Origin: Diprion similis
Lineage: Eukaryota > Arthropoda > Insecta > Hymenoptera > Diprionidae
Reading direction: 5' to 3'
Assembly (NCBI RefSeq): GCF_021155765.1
Contig: NC_060110.1
Location: forward strand, 18,870,001-18,934,000
Length of the DNA: 64,000 nucleotides
Numbering within the stretch: the stretch's first letter is position 1; the number at the start of each line of letters is the position of its first letter. This document shows positions 12,301-25,200 of this stretch, one piece after another. Under the pieces are notes generated by a model. It was not told where the DNA came from. It ran no database searches and saw nothing but the letters and a program-made list of their open reading frames with translations. Made by a program: the position numbers and the translations under genes.

Positions 12301-15300
12301 GGTTTGATTTTAGATTCATAAAAGAACAGTTTGCGTCTAAATCAACGAATTGGTAATCACGCTTCTAGTACCATGCAGATTTTTTTGTGCATTTGTCTAA
12401 ACGTTGATAACTTTTGAGCTATTAATATACACACAATCTATAAAATTGTATTCACAAATAACAAGTGAAGTGATAGTAGATGTTCATTACAAGTGTTGTT
12501 AATGCTGCATGAAAGATAATTAATTTCAATCGGCGAACTAAATTGACTGAACCAGTCAACGTTGCCTCCTCCCCCCTCTCTAACATAAATAATCAAAGCG
12601 TAATCCGTGTTTTTAAAATTCGCGTCCGTCTGGGATACACAAGTTGTGTAACGGATAGCTGCTTTTCAATTTCTCAACTTCTTATCAATATTATCGATGG
12701 CACTCGCGCGTGTTTGTCAAATCATTTAGCTTGATACATTCCCTCGTTTCTCCTGCTTATCGCCCATTAATTAATCTTTCAGAATGAATGGCACTTTGAT
12801 AGTTCAACTCTATTAGGTCAAAGAGACAGCTCATTTCTTCTGATATTTTCAATCTAAATATATGGGGCATTACAGCTAAATCCTGATGTTGAGATAACTT
12901 ACATTCTGTATTATTCATTCTGGTATTCAGTTAAGTTCAAAACATTTCTTGTGTAGAATATCGAAATTAGATTTTTGCTGTAAGAGCTCTCACACACACA
13001 AAACAAAAAAATTTTAACTGCCATTTAACGTCAAATATCAATCTGTAAAAATGTGGTGAAGTTAGATTAAATATGACTATTTCTGAATAATAGAAAAGAT
13101 TTAGCTAGTTTCAATTAATTCTGAACCAAGTCGAGGTCCACACTTCATTGGAAATTATGAAATAAATTGGATATATAAAATCATGGAAACTGGAAGATAT
13201 AAATTGCTAAAGTTTATCTTATAAAAATTAGTATTACATATTAGTGATGGATTCTTGTTTACCTCAGAGGATCATTGTAGTAATCTTGCTTAGCTGGTAG
13301 TTCCCGTCGCTGTAAATATTCCCAGCATCGTCCTCCCGGCGAACAATCCACCATATTTTCATCCCAGGAGCCATCGGTCGTATGGTGTAGAAAAGGGGCA
13401 CATTGAACCAGAAGTGTATTTAGGCTCAAGATTATAGTTACTTGATAAATAATTAACACTCTAGATTCCAACATTGGAAACATGTTGCTTTTTTTTTATT
13501 TATTCTCTTCTTATTCTTCTTCTCAGCAAGCTGATATACCTCGTCGAAGTGTATGTAGTACGCAGATTTATTTCTGTAACACAGAAAAATGTACGAATCA
13601 TGAAACCTGAATGTTCTTTAACTCTAGAAAGGGTCAATGAAGATCATACAAATATTAATTCTGAATAGGTTTATAAAACAAGCTTGCGTGATATTGCAAA
13701 GAAAAGACCAAAACAAAAAAAAAAGTTAAACCAGAAATGTACTTTTGATTGTTTACCAGACGTCTGGCAGCCGCTGAAGGTAACTTACTCACAATCAGTA
13801 GCCCTGTGTGTTTGCATCTCAAGACATTGATGGATGCAACCACTTTGCGTTACCGTATTAAATATCAATATTAGGAGGAACGTCTGTTCCTTTTATTTTC
13901 AGACACGTGCTTATACACGAGGGCAAAACTGTCTTTCCACGTGTGTCCTTCCTCCACGACTCTTTACTCTTGCTTAGTCGCGTCTGTTTTTATTAACTTT
14001 TTTTTTTTTCATCAATTAATTGCTTTCTAGATGCGTTAATTGAAACTCAGGATAGATCGAATTCGTTTAATCGAATATCTGTGGAACGTTCTCATGGAAT
14101 TGCATTAGACTGAAATATTCTAATATTTTGATAGCACGAAAATGTATCATAATTTTTTTTTCTTCTTGTTTGATGTTTCATTTTTTGCGAGATACGTGAG
14201 ATCAGAGATCAGAGTGTGAGACCTTTTAACAAGTCAATGCAATTTTTGAACCAGAGCGGGTTTCACCCACGGAGGGTTCAAGTGTAATAGCCCACCACTT
14301 ACTGAGTATAACTCAATACTTGCAGGGGTCTGACGATGTGCTTGCACGTGGCGTATGATGTGAACACGGAATTCTCTTTACTTGAGAATTATTTTTTCGC
14401 GATGTAGTAAGTTCACAGTGCGACTATTTTTAGAAGCAATCTCTTCCTCTCGGAACACAATTCTTCCAGAATTGTCGATCCTCAGTACGTTACCCGTATA
14501 ATTGCATTTTTTATCGATGCTCGCGTTCTAAAATTTGAATGGCATCATGAAGAATTATAAGAAACTTGCAGAAAACCGTGCGAAATATGAACTGGGTCGA
14601 TATCGTATAGAAATTTCGGTAAATACCCGGAATATTAAATCTTAACACAGACACCATGCATATTATACGTGTCTCGCGATTCTCAGATCATTTTTAATTT
14701 CAATGTATAACAAAGTCGTATCAGTTCAGAAGTTCAATTTTTGGTCCGGATTGTCTGGAAAAGTGAGATGGTTTCGAAAATGAAATTTTTCATTTACTCT
14801 TGATTTGGAAAAAAAAGAAAGAAAACAAACCGTCAAAAGGAAGGGAATTCTTTTTGACATATCGTCACGGTTGCCGGCTGATAGTGAGGCGCCATTGATA
14901 AGCTGACTATATTACGTTTGATCGGGGCCAAGCTGGTCACGTATATTTTAAATTAGAAAAAACAGGAAAAAGACTATCATCGTTCCATGTACAATTAGCA
15001 ATCTGTATACAGTATTTTACTCGCGAATCAAATGACGCTTATCATTCGATCACGCACTCATCTCACTGGCCGTTTGACCAGTTCAATTTAACATGTGCAT
15101 GTGTACAAGCACACGCGAATAGGAGATTAGAACAGAAAAAATTAAAGTATCATCAATTTTATTTCATTTTCTCAACGTAAATTTGATTTTTTCTCTTTGG
15201 AATCAAATTTATGTATACTCGATTTTATTATGACTGATGAAACGAGTGATTTAATCGATTTTTAATCAGAATTGTGTATTTTTTTTTTGAAAATTACGAA

Positions 15301-16578
15301 TGTAACGTAATATTTCGGTGAAATTGATAGTAACTGATACATAATCATTTTTCCGTCAATATTCAAGGGGTTAAAACGCAGGTGATTTAAAGCCTGTTCC
15401 ATTTGTAGCATTGTTATCACTAGACAATAATTACTCAAGGTTTGCTGTAATTAATTGAATTTCGTTTGGCTGATGGCATAATATTATACGCATAAGTGTT
15501 ATAAATATCTTTATATCCCGTAACGCAATTCTAGCGTTGTTCTGCGGTAAACAGTCTTTAATTGATTATTATTCACTGACTGTGCAGCCTTCATCTATTA
15601 AGAAAACATCAAGAAACTGTAAACAAGTTGTACCGAAATCCCGAACCGCAATTACGAAGCCGTATATTATACATCTATATACATATACATATAGGTATAA
15701 ATATAATATACTTGAAACTCTCCGCATCAGAATTTTAAATTACTTAAAAAAATTATCATTGAATTAATGATTCGTTATATCGTTATGTTATTTTTATATC
15801 CATAATCCACACCGAAAGACAATCTAATTTTACAGCAAAGCCTACAATTTCAATTTGATCTGCAGTTGCTTTAAATTTTTGAACAAACGTGGATTCAATT
15901 TTTTTATAATTGAGTTGTAACTCAATTGAATGCCGATGTTTCAAACGCAGAAGAATCAAAGATTATGCATTTCTTATAATAAATCATTTGCTTGAATCGG
16001 GAATCGTTGAAAAGTTTTTGATATTTCGATAGAACGACGTTTTGTTTCTGATGGTTTGATCTTTTTTGAATTTCATTTGAATTCTCGTTTAATAACCGAT
16101 TCCCTTTCACGTCTCTTTTTTTCAACGAGCGTAACGTTGCAACAGGGTTCGCTCGGTCAGTAAGCTGACTCTTTATTCCACCGTCTGGCCATTATAATAA
16201 AATTGGACTGTTTTTCGCTGTGTATTTTTTTTAATTTAATTCACGTTTTTTAAGGAATTAATATATCACTCTCGTTTTAATTCTTTAAACGGGAATTTCA
16301 AAGGGAACATCAGCAAAGAAACGCACAACAATTTTCTGCATTTAAATATATTTACACTCGGTAAACCCTTCATATTTTCATCAAATTAATTGAGCGTCAA
16401 TTAAATTTCGGTTAATAACGAATAACTTTCATCTTTATAGATTTAAAAGTCAAACACGATTTTACGTCTTTACACCCTATACTTCATCTGCAGTCATCAC
16501 CACGCGATTTATAGGACAGGTGTTCTTGAACTAGTTTTACATAATTTTATTTAACATTGCCAATCATAGAAAAAAATA

Positions 16579-16609
<31 letters not shown>

Positions 16610-19340
16610 ATAATACTTCATAAACCGAGTTGGCGAAAGCTCGACTCGCGTTCTAACATTGCAGATATTTTTGTGCATAGTCCCCCGGAAAATAATTGTC
16701 CTCGATGAATTTATTTGGGTTGGCTGATTAAGGATTCAGTTGTATGTATTCAGATTGTTAAACTCTAATGGATCACATTTATTTGGCTCGTAAAGCGTGA
16801 GGCAAGCACGACGATATGCTTGTGTGCGATGATTACGTTAAAGTCAAAGACAAGCAGTTTTGCGGGGGAATTATTGCAATGCGTGTATCTATTTCTGTGA
16901 CATTCCGTATTATTTTTAGTCCGACGTTATATTTATCATTGCGATTAAGTCCAGCGGCGGCGGAGGCGGGGTAGAAGAGTGAAATGGTGGCAATTTTACA
17001 ACTCGCAGACACCACGAGAACACTTGGTTTGCCAGTCACTTTACCCAGCTTGTAACCTTTGACGGTGATGGTTTTATATATGCCTGCTGCAGGAAAAGAA
17101 AGATGGAAGAGCATCAAAAACAACACGAAGCAAGCTTCGGATGACTTAGAGACTTTGCATATATTTCTTAATGCATAAACAAAAAGCACTGGACAATTGT
17201 TTTTTTTTCGTACGGTTTTCATTCACGTGTTTGTTTACTTTTCTTTTTCCCACTTGAGAAAACTCTCAAACTCTATCAGATAAAAACAAATTTCGATTTT
17301 CCAGTCACGTGAAATAAGTGCGATATTAAACTTCGTATTGATGAGGCATATTTTTAAGCTATCGTTGTATATATATATATATATACGTCAAAGGCTTTCG
17401 GTGACCCATTTCTGAAATTTCATTACGTCACCGATTTTGCCTATTATTTGTGCATCACTGGTAGGTACTGCATATTGGCAACAATTAGAAGAAGAAAGGA
17501 AAGGAAAAAGTATAGTGAAAAAGAAATTATCTATTACTTTCGAGATTTCTTTTTGATCTCTACAAGATCGATAGAACATAAGCGGAGAGATATTATCGAT
17601 GAAATTTTTTTTAGGAAAACGACAAAGGAAACGACACCGAAGCGTAACTATTTCAATGAAATCGAATAATTCGTTGTACATCAATTAATGTTGAGCAATA
17701 TTAAAGGCCAGATTCTATAACAAAGGCATATACAATGAAAAACGGGATACAATTTATTGAAGAATCGATAGTAATTTAAAGTCGTGAAACACTTTCCTTT
17801 GTCACAATTTCATTTCACACATCATGCGCACCTCTACGTGCTGCATAGCCTTGTCTATGGATATTCTAATTATAATCAAAGATTACGTCCTTTGTACATT
17901 CTATCTGAATTCTGAGATGTAATTATGTTATTGCATGACAATAACCTACGCAAATTACGTTACTAAGTTAGGTGAACTCGCGGTTTTGACGTTATAAACA
18001 GCCAATTTTACTCGAACTTACTTTGCAGTAATTAACGTGGTTATGTACGCTGTATAAATTTTAGAATTTCTAACCGTCAGTTGAATACCACGGCTTTCGA
18101 ATAATAAACTGGGGACGAATCCAGTCAACAAATATTTCTCTTCGTTATTTTCACCCTTTACGTAACTCGTCAGAAATAAACGCGGATTAGGACACAAAGA
18201 AATCTATTGGTATGACGGTCGAAGGAAAAAATAAAAACGAATAAATAAAACACGAATCAATTTTCTAACAAGGTGATAACGTATATATCATATCATAAAA
18301 GTTGAATTAACTTTGTTCATACGGTTCAGGATGTGTAATTTTCTTCTCATTTCGTTTTATTTCATTGCTAGTTCGAGAACGGAATTAAAAAATTGATTCC
18401 ATGATTTCCCTTGGCGAGTTTGTCTGTCCATAGACTTGAGTCGAAACATTCTAACTCGATTATATTAGAATTTCGATTCGTTTCAAACTTCTGTAAGGTT
18501 TCTGTGTACCTATAATTATCAAAAGTTCCCACCGCACCTTGAGTTAGTTTATTTTTTTGATCATATACCCCCCCCCCCCCCCCCCCCCCCCCCCGAGTTA
18601 TCCACACGAAGTTGTGATCGCGCACTGAAATTAATTACAAACTGTAGCAGCACGTCGTGTTACGCGAAGTCAGATGTGCAACCGCAGAATGATATAGGTC
18701 CATACACAGATCTGCACAAGTTCCGTTCAAATTAATCTTTAGTTTGAGGTGATCAACTCGAGCAAGCCATCTTTACGTAATATTGTAATGTACTTGCGGA
18801 GGTTTGATCCACGAGATCCTCGGTCAAGGATCCATCTCTACAAGGTGTATCTGCAGCCAATTAACCGAGTTCAGATATCAATTTGGTCGAGTATTGCAGA
18901 GGGAGGTTTCATCTGCATTTTTAATTTGCCCGAGTAGTCAAGGTTTAACGTGGTTAACGTTATTTTTGCACGAACACAATCCTGACGAATTATGAATGGA
19001 ATGCCAGCCCTGCGGAGTCACGTAACTTCGACTTCGAATTAGCGGAGAAATTAGTATTCATGAACTACGCGGTGACATGTATTTTGTTCGCGGTTAACAT
19101 TGATGAAACGATACCAGCTGTGTTTGTACCTGGACACGTTCAATGTACGTACACCTAATGAGGGAAATTTCGATGCGTTCATAATATGGTATCGATCAAA
19201 CGTCAATTTTCAACAATATTTTCTATTCCCGATAAAAGTTTAAAAAGTTTTTATTTCTGGGCTTAATGATGTTCCTTCTTCACGGATTATCTGATTACAC
19301 TTTATAATTATAGACATCCATCTTACGGATACCTATTGTA

Positions 19341-19383
<43 letters not shown>

Positions 19384-22147
19384 CTACCGATCAAAGTTTT
19401 ACTGAAATAAACGCGAATCCGTGCCGCAGAGGTGGTGTGATCGATTGTTATATTAGCGAAATTAACCCGACAAATATCGCACAGAGATTTGAAATGTATG
19501 TACAGTTGTATCAATAGTGGTAATGCATGCATAGGTATACATATTTGTTTGCATATTCGGGCTGAACAGGATCGAGAATGGAGTCGCTGATACGGGCATT
19601 AGGTATTTTTATTATCGCGATTAAATTGAAACCCGGAGAGTTATTAACATAATATAACACTAAAGTTTTCGTAAAAAACGTGTATCTACAAGTGATAATT
19701 TTTATTATTAACGAGATATTCACTTACGGAAACATATTATTTATCCAAGGATAAAAGAGAAAGAAAAAATTGTAAATGAGATATTTTTATAATCCCCGGA
19801 TTTTTCGAAATCTAACACCATTTTTTGTTACTTACAATGCCAAAAGAAAATTGAAAAAAAAAAAAAAAAAAAAATTATGAGCGCTTAGTCATGCAAAATT
19901 TTTTTTCCCGTGCTACAATGAAGATTATGGAATTTTGCTTTCGCGCATTATAGTTAGTTCTACAGAAACAAGTGAAAAGGTACAATAAGACTACAAATCT
20001 ACACCATTATTGCGGTAATATGTGCTGTACGAGTGTAGAATTGGAATACTTTGGATATTAGTTTGATCGAAACAGAAAAAGTGTTTTCAGAAAGATACAC
20101 AGAGAAAAATTTCTAGTTGTGATTACTGTACAGTCATTTATAACAATTTTTATTCTTTACGATAGTTAAAAAATATGCGTTCCAGGTACGAAATGGAAAT
20201 TTCATTTATAGCTGTAACCAGAAAATCTAGTATGTGTTAATATTTTTTTTTTATTGCAGCTACGCTTATCACATTTTTTTCTAACCCTTGCGATAATTCG
20301 ATAATAGTGCAATAAGAAATTCATATTGAGGCTTTATTTAATTTAACATTTATTTTAGTAAACTAAGCAAACAAATTTCATCCTGCAACAATCACAAAAT
20401 TTACCATCGGCAACTATAATCGTACTACATAGTTCCTCGTAACACGTATTATTTCTAATTCGAATATGTAATATTTAAATCGTTGTTTTAACGTTACACA
20501 TTTTATGAAAATTTCCAATAACAACAATAACAGATGTTACTTTTCTCAGTGTAAATGTAAGCATTTTTTAATTATTTTTATTATCTCTCATTTTTCTATT
20601 AACGATGCTTAAATTAGTTACGAGTAGGTTTTTTCGGAGAGACGTCAGAACAGTAAAAAAAGAAATAAAAATAAAAAAAAAAAAGGAAAGAAAAGAAAAA
20701 GAGTAAAACAAGAATGGAAAGAAGTACCAAATTCGAATACAGTGGGATAAAGAAAATTTGAAACAAAGACAAGTGATAAATTTTCATGAATACCCCGAAA
20801 GTTCGCCGGAAGTAGGAAAGAAAGTTTTATTTTATTTACCTGTCGCATTCGTTCGCAGTCGTTTTCCTTGGGTTCTTCTACCCCGTATCGTTCGTCTTGT
20901 TTTCCGCGTTGCCGCCTCTATAATTTATCTCAAAACTCTTCTATAACTCTTTTTGATTTACTTGATCCTATACGATATCACTCCTGTTTTATTCCTTTCT
21001 CTATCTCTCTCTCCCTCTCTCTTTCTCGCTCTCTGCAAACTACAGACCCTCAAAAATTAATTGCACGAATTATAGATGCTGCGCGTTATGTTATACAGGC
21101 TGCACTTTGATTTTCCTTTACTGCCAGGGTGACGGCGTCGGAGTGCGTCGCGACGAACGGCGTCTCGCTACTAATTCAACAACCCCTACCCGAACCGGAC
21201 CTCCCACCCTTATCAGACAGGCCAATAGGATTTTAGGATATATTATCAGCCAATCGTCGAAAAGTCTTTTTTCTTCCCCACCATTTCCATGCATAATTTA
21301 AAAAAAAAAAATTTATTATTACTATTTTTTATTTTTCCACATTTCAATATATACGTATACATACATGTGCTTTTATTTAAAATGCTATAACAGCGGAGAT
21401 GATTCAGATGCGTGATTGCATAAAAATCGGCGCGTATCAGGAGGCAAACGAAAAAATTGACGCATCTACATGCGCGTGTGCACGTGCATTTTTATGCTGC
21501 AAGTTGTACGTACAGGGAGAAGAAGAATTCCTGCAGATCGACGCTGCGTAACCCTGCAGTAATAATAAGACGATCTCATACACGCGATACGACGTGCGAA
21601 CGTGTGTGTGTGTGTGTATGTATATATATATATATATGTATACCACATACGTTGTTACATACATGACATACACAATACCGATAAGTCGCTGTGCTATCTC
21701 GCATCCAGCGTAGACGTATAATAATTGATCAACGTATATCAATCTTCCATTTACTGGCCATTGTTGCCATTGTTGCTATTTATATACCACCTATAAACCA
21801 ATTTAATAATCGTCTTGCATTGGCGAAGTGTATATAGTTATATAATCTATGTTACATGTACAATAATAATGGTATGACAGAGGAGGTGGGTTGATAAGGG
21901 ATAAAAGATTTTATTCACTCGGTAATACATCCTCGTAGAATTTTTATTAATTTTTTCTTTGCTGTTTGATCATTTATTTATTTATTTATTTATTTGTTTA
22001 TTAATCAATTAATTTTTGCGAAACATTTTTTGTCATGCCATTTGAGAGCTGTTCAATGATTTTTTGGGTCATGACTTCGAGATATACATTTATTCGATAA
22101 ATAATTATAAAAATCTCGCCATTACACAACATGTATTATACATATAT

Positions 22148-22212
<65 letters not shown>

Positions 22213-25200
22213 ATAGATGCGAAAAGAATTTTTACTCACAGAACAGAGAAATCGTATGGAATTCTAAATATGAATAACAGAAATAGAACGAATCCTCTAT
22301 TTTTAGTCACGGTTTTGTTGAATATTTAGAACTTGAATGAGGATGTAGGAAACAAAAATGTGCAACCGATAGAATGCACGCGTGTAGGTATAAAAGTATA
22401 TTTTTAGTTTTAACATGTGGGAATATTTTCCAACTCATCTCTGAAGGAATTTCAGATATATTTATTTATATATATATGTATATATTATGTGTTTATTACA
22501 CCTAAGCTATGCGCCCTTGTATATGCTAGGCATGTATATGTTTAATAATATATTACACGAGTAGGCGATTGATCGCGGGCTGTAGGTGTAACCTAATTGT
22601 AGGAACATGTGGTACACAAAAAAAAAAAGAAGAAAACGATCCTTATTCTTGGTGACAAATATAAAATTTATACTCAGTATTTCAAAATTCAGCTGCGGAT
22701 GAAGAGACACAGCTAAGAATTTCACGATTAACATTATATCTCTGGTTGTTATGATCGCGCAGTGATTGACGAATATTGTTATAACTATGATTACCTAATT
22801 TTCCTCGAGAAAAGTTTGGTACATTGATCGTCAATGTGAAAATAAAGGTAGAGAACAACGATATGTTATATCTTTCCTTCTTGTATTGGCATTATTAAAA
22901 TATCACACCGTCAAATTCATTGTAAAATTACAAATTAGTGATTTGTCGAATTTTTTCATCAATGTTTCGTTAGGTTAGTCTTGGCAACTTCAACCTCGTG
23001 TTTTTCAGTGATAAAAGCTTGAGTCACGCCGAAGCAACAAGTTGTTTCTATTCGCTGCGAGCCGGGAACCGAGTGCAATTATAATTGTGATTAAATCTCA
23101 AGTTTATGAATTAAGTTTGAGATTAAAAAAACGCTGTACCTTATTATTCGGTCCCCCTTTTTTTTCTTTTTTTTTTAACAGCATTACAACGCGTTATATT
23201 GAAATTTTATGAAAATCATTATATACCGGCCCGCTTCCCCTCGAAAGACGTTCATTCTTCTATTCGTGTTCACACGCTACAATGAATGAATAATTTATAC
23301 ACCTATATGAAAATTTAAACGAGCGTTTGATTCATACAGCATGTATAAGGTAACGCTTGTAGCTTATCGCGATATTTCATTATAATAGAGGTTGGTAAAA
23401 ACACGCTTTCCTGCAGTCATTGTGCCAACGACGGAGAAGCATTTGTCCTTTTTTTCAGCCCTGCATCAAGCTCTCGTTTATTGTTAGATTCAAGGCATTG
23501 ACTTTAACAAAAACGGAATCTGTCACGAGGATTAATAAGTTTAGCTTTTTTCATTTCTGAAGGTTTTTGTCAAATTTTACAACCGTTTTTAGATCGAAAT
23601 TCCCACACACCAATGACGGCAGGTGTTTTGTTACTCTAACAGCTTTCCTCGCGTACAAAGAATTTCAACGTTAGGTATAATCATTTCAATTATAATCACT
23701 CGATTTTGCTTTACAATCGAGTAATTTGGACGCGGAGATGATGACAAACTGAACGGATATCTAAACGGCGTTTGAGGTACCGGCGGAATATCCGGTGTAA
23801 CCTTGCGCTGTTCTGATTAAAATTACACTGCTGATCCGTGTACGAGTCCTTCGGTTTCGCAAAACGTTAAAAAAAAATCAAATTCAGTGATATTTTTTCT
23901 CCCTCTTTTTGCTGTCCTCTAATTCGCCAACTCTTATAAATATTAAAGGAGTGCAGGAAATTCGACGAACAAAGAAAAAAAAAAAAAAAAAGAAGGAACT
24001 TTCTCGCAATAAGAATCACATTTTATTATCTAACAATTACAGGTGTACAAATAATTTCATGAAACTTTTAACGATCCTTTCAACGATTTCGAGGTCAATG
24101 TTTTATCCTCGGAGTGAATAACAGGCCCAACTTCATATACAAGTGTGGTGTAGTTAAATATTCAAAGAAATATTATAACATAACGGGGTGTTTCTCATTG
24201 TGCAGAAATCTTAAGCGTGGGCGAGTAGAAAGGAGCCGGTGTCGTTGTACAGGTTATCCTGCGATTTGTCGCTTCCGAATCCCACGCCTAGGTGAATCCT
24301 TATCGTTAATAAGAGGTCCTAGACTTCTACAGTGTACCCACGTCATTGTATGACCTGTCCTGACCCGATACACCTCTGCTTTAACTTCGCATTGAAGACA
24401 GCCAATGACCGTGGTTGGGAAAACAGTCCCTTTCTTATCTTGATATTGCGTTGCTTATTTTTGTACTTTAGAAATCCGTGCTCCGGATGAAGATAGAATA
24501 GATAATTCCGTCAGAATTACCGACTCTGTTTGTACGGGATTGTAAGATATTATGAAGCATCAACTTGATCATTGATATACACTGAAAGAGTCGAGTTATT
24601 TATGTTATACAATTTTTTTATATTATATTCAACGCGGTGTATAAGACAGGTGGATCTTTGATGAATGGTGGCTTGATTAAAATCGTCAAGGTATTTCTTC
24701 AAGATTAACCTCGGCATCTAAGTTTTGTGGTATATAATATGGATAATTGCTTCTTATGGTAGGAGAAGGAAATTTTTCTCAACTGGTCTTCAGAATTCTT
24801 ATATTTTTATTGCCTTATCTCAGATTTTATCTTTGCCTTCGTCTCATTTCACGTGATTTCACTTAATTCACTCGGAGAACCTTTTTTAATCAATGTTTTC
24901 ACGACTTGTGTTACCATATTGTAACAATATAAATTGAATAATGCCTCGGCGACTTTTTTCTCTTATATATTATACCTTGGGGCTTAAATATTCCACCTGC
25001 ACACAATATATTGTCGGAGATATTATTATAGAACTGGAGAAGTTTCGCGCGGTAGAGCTATAATTGAATTTACAAAACAATTAAAAATTATATCTCTGAC
25101 GTCGATTGGTTCTTCAATTTTTTCAAGCCTGCAGCCACTCGATCTCCTTGAATATCAGGTATAGTCGTTATTCGATGAACAATTTTCACAGTCTGGCTAC

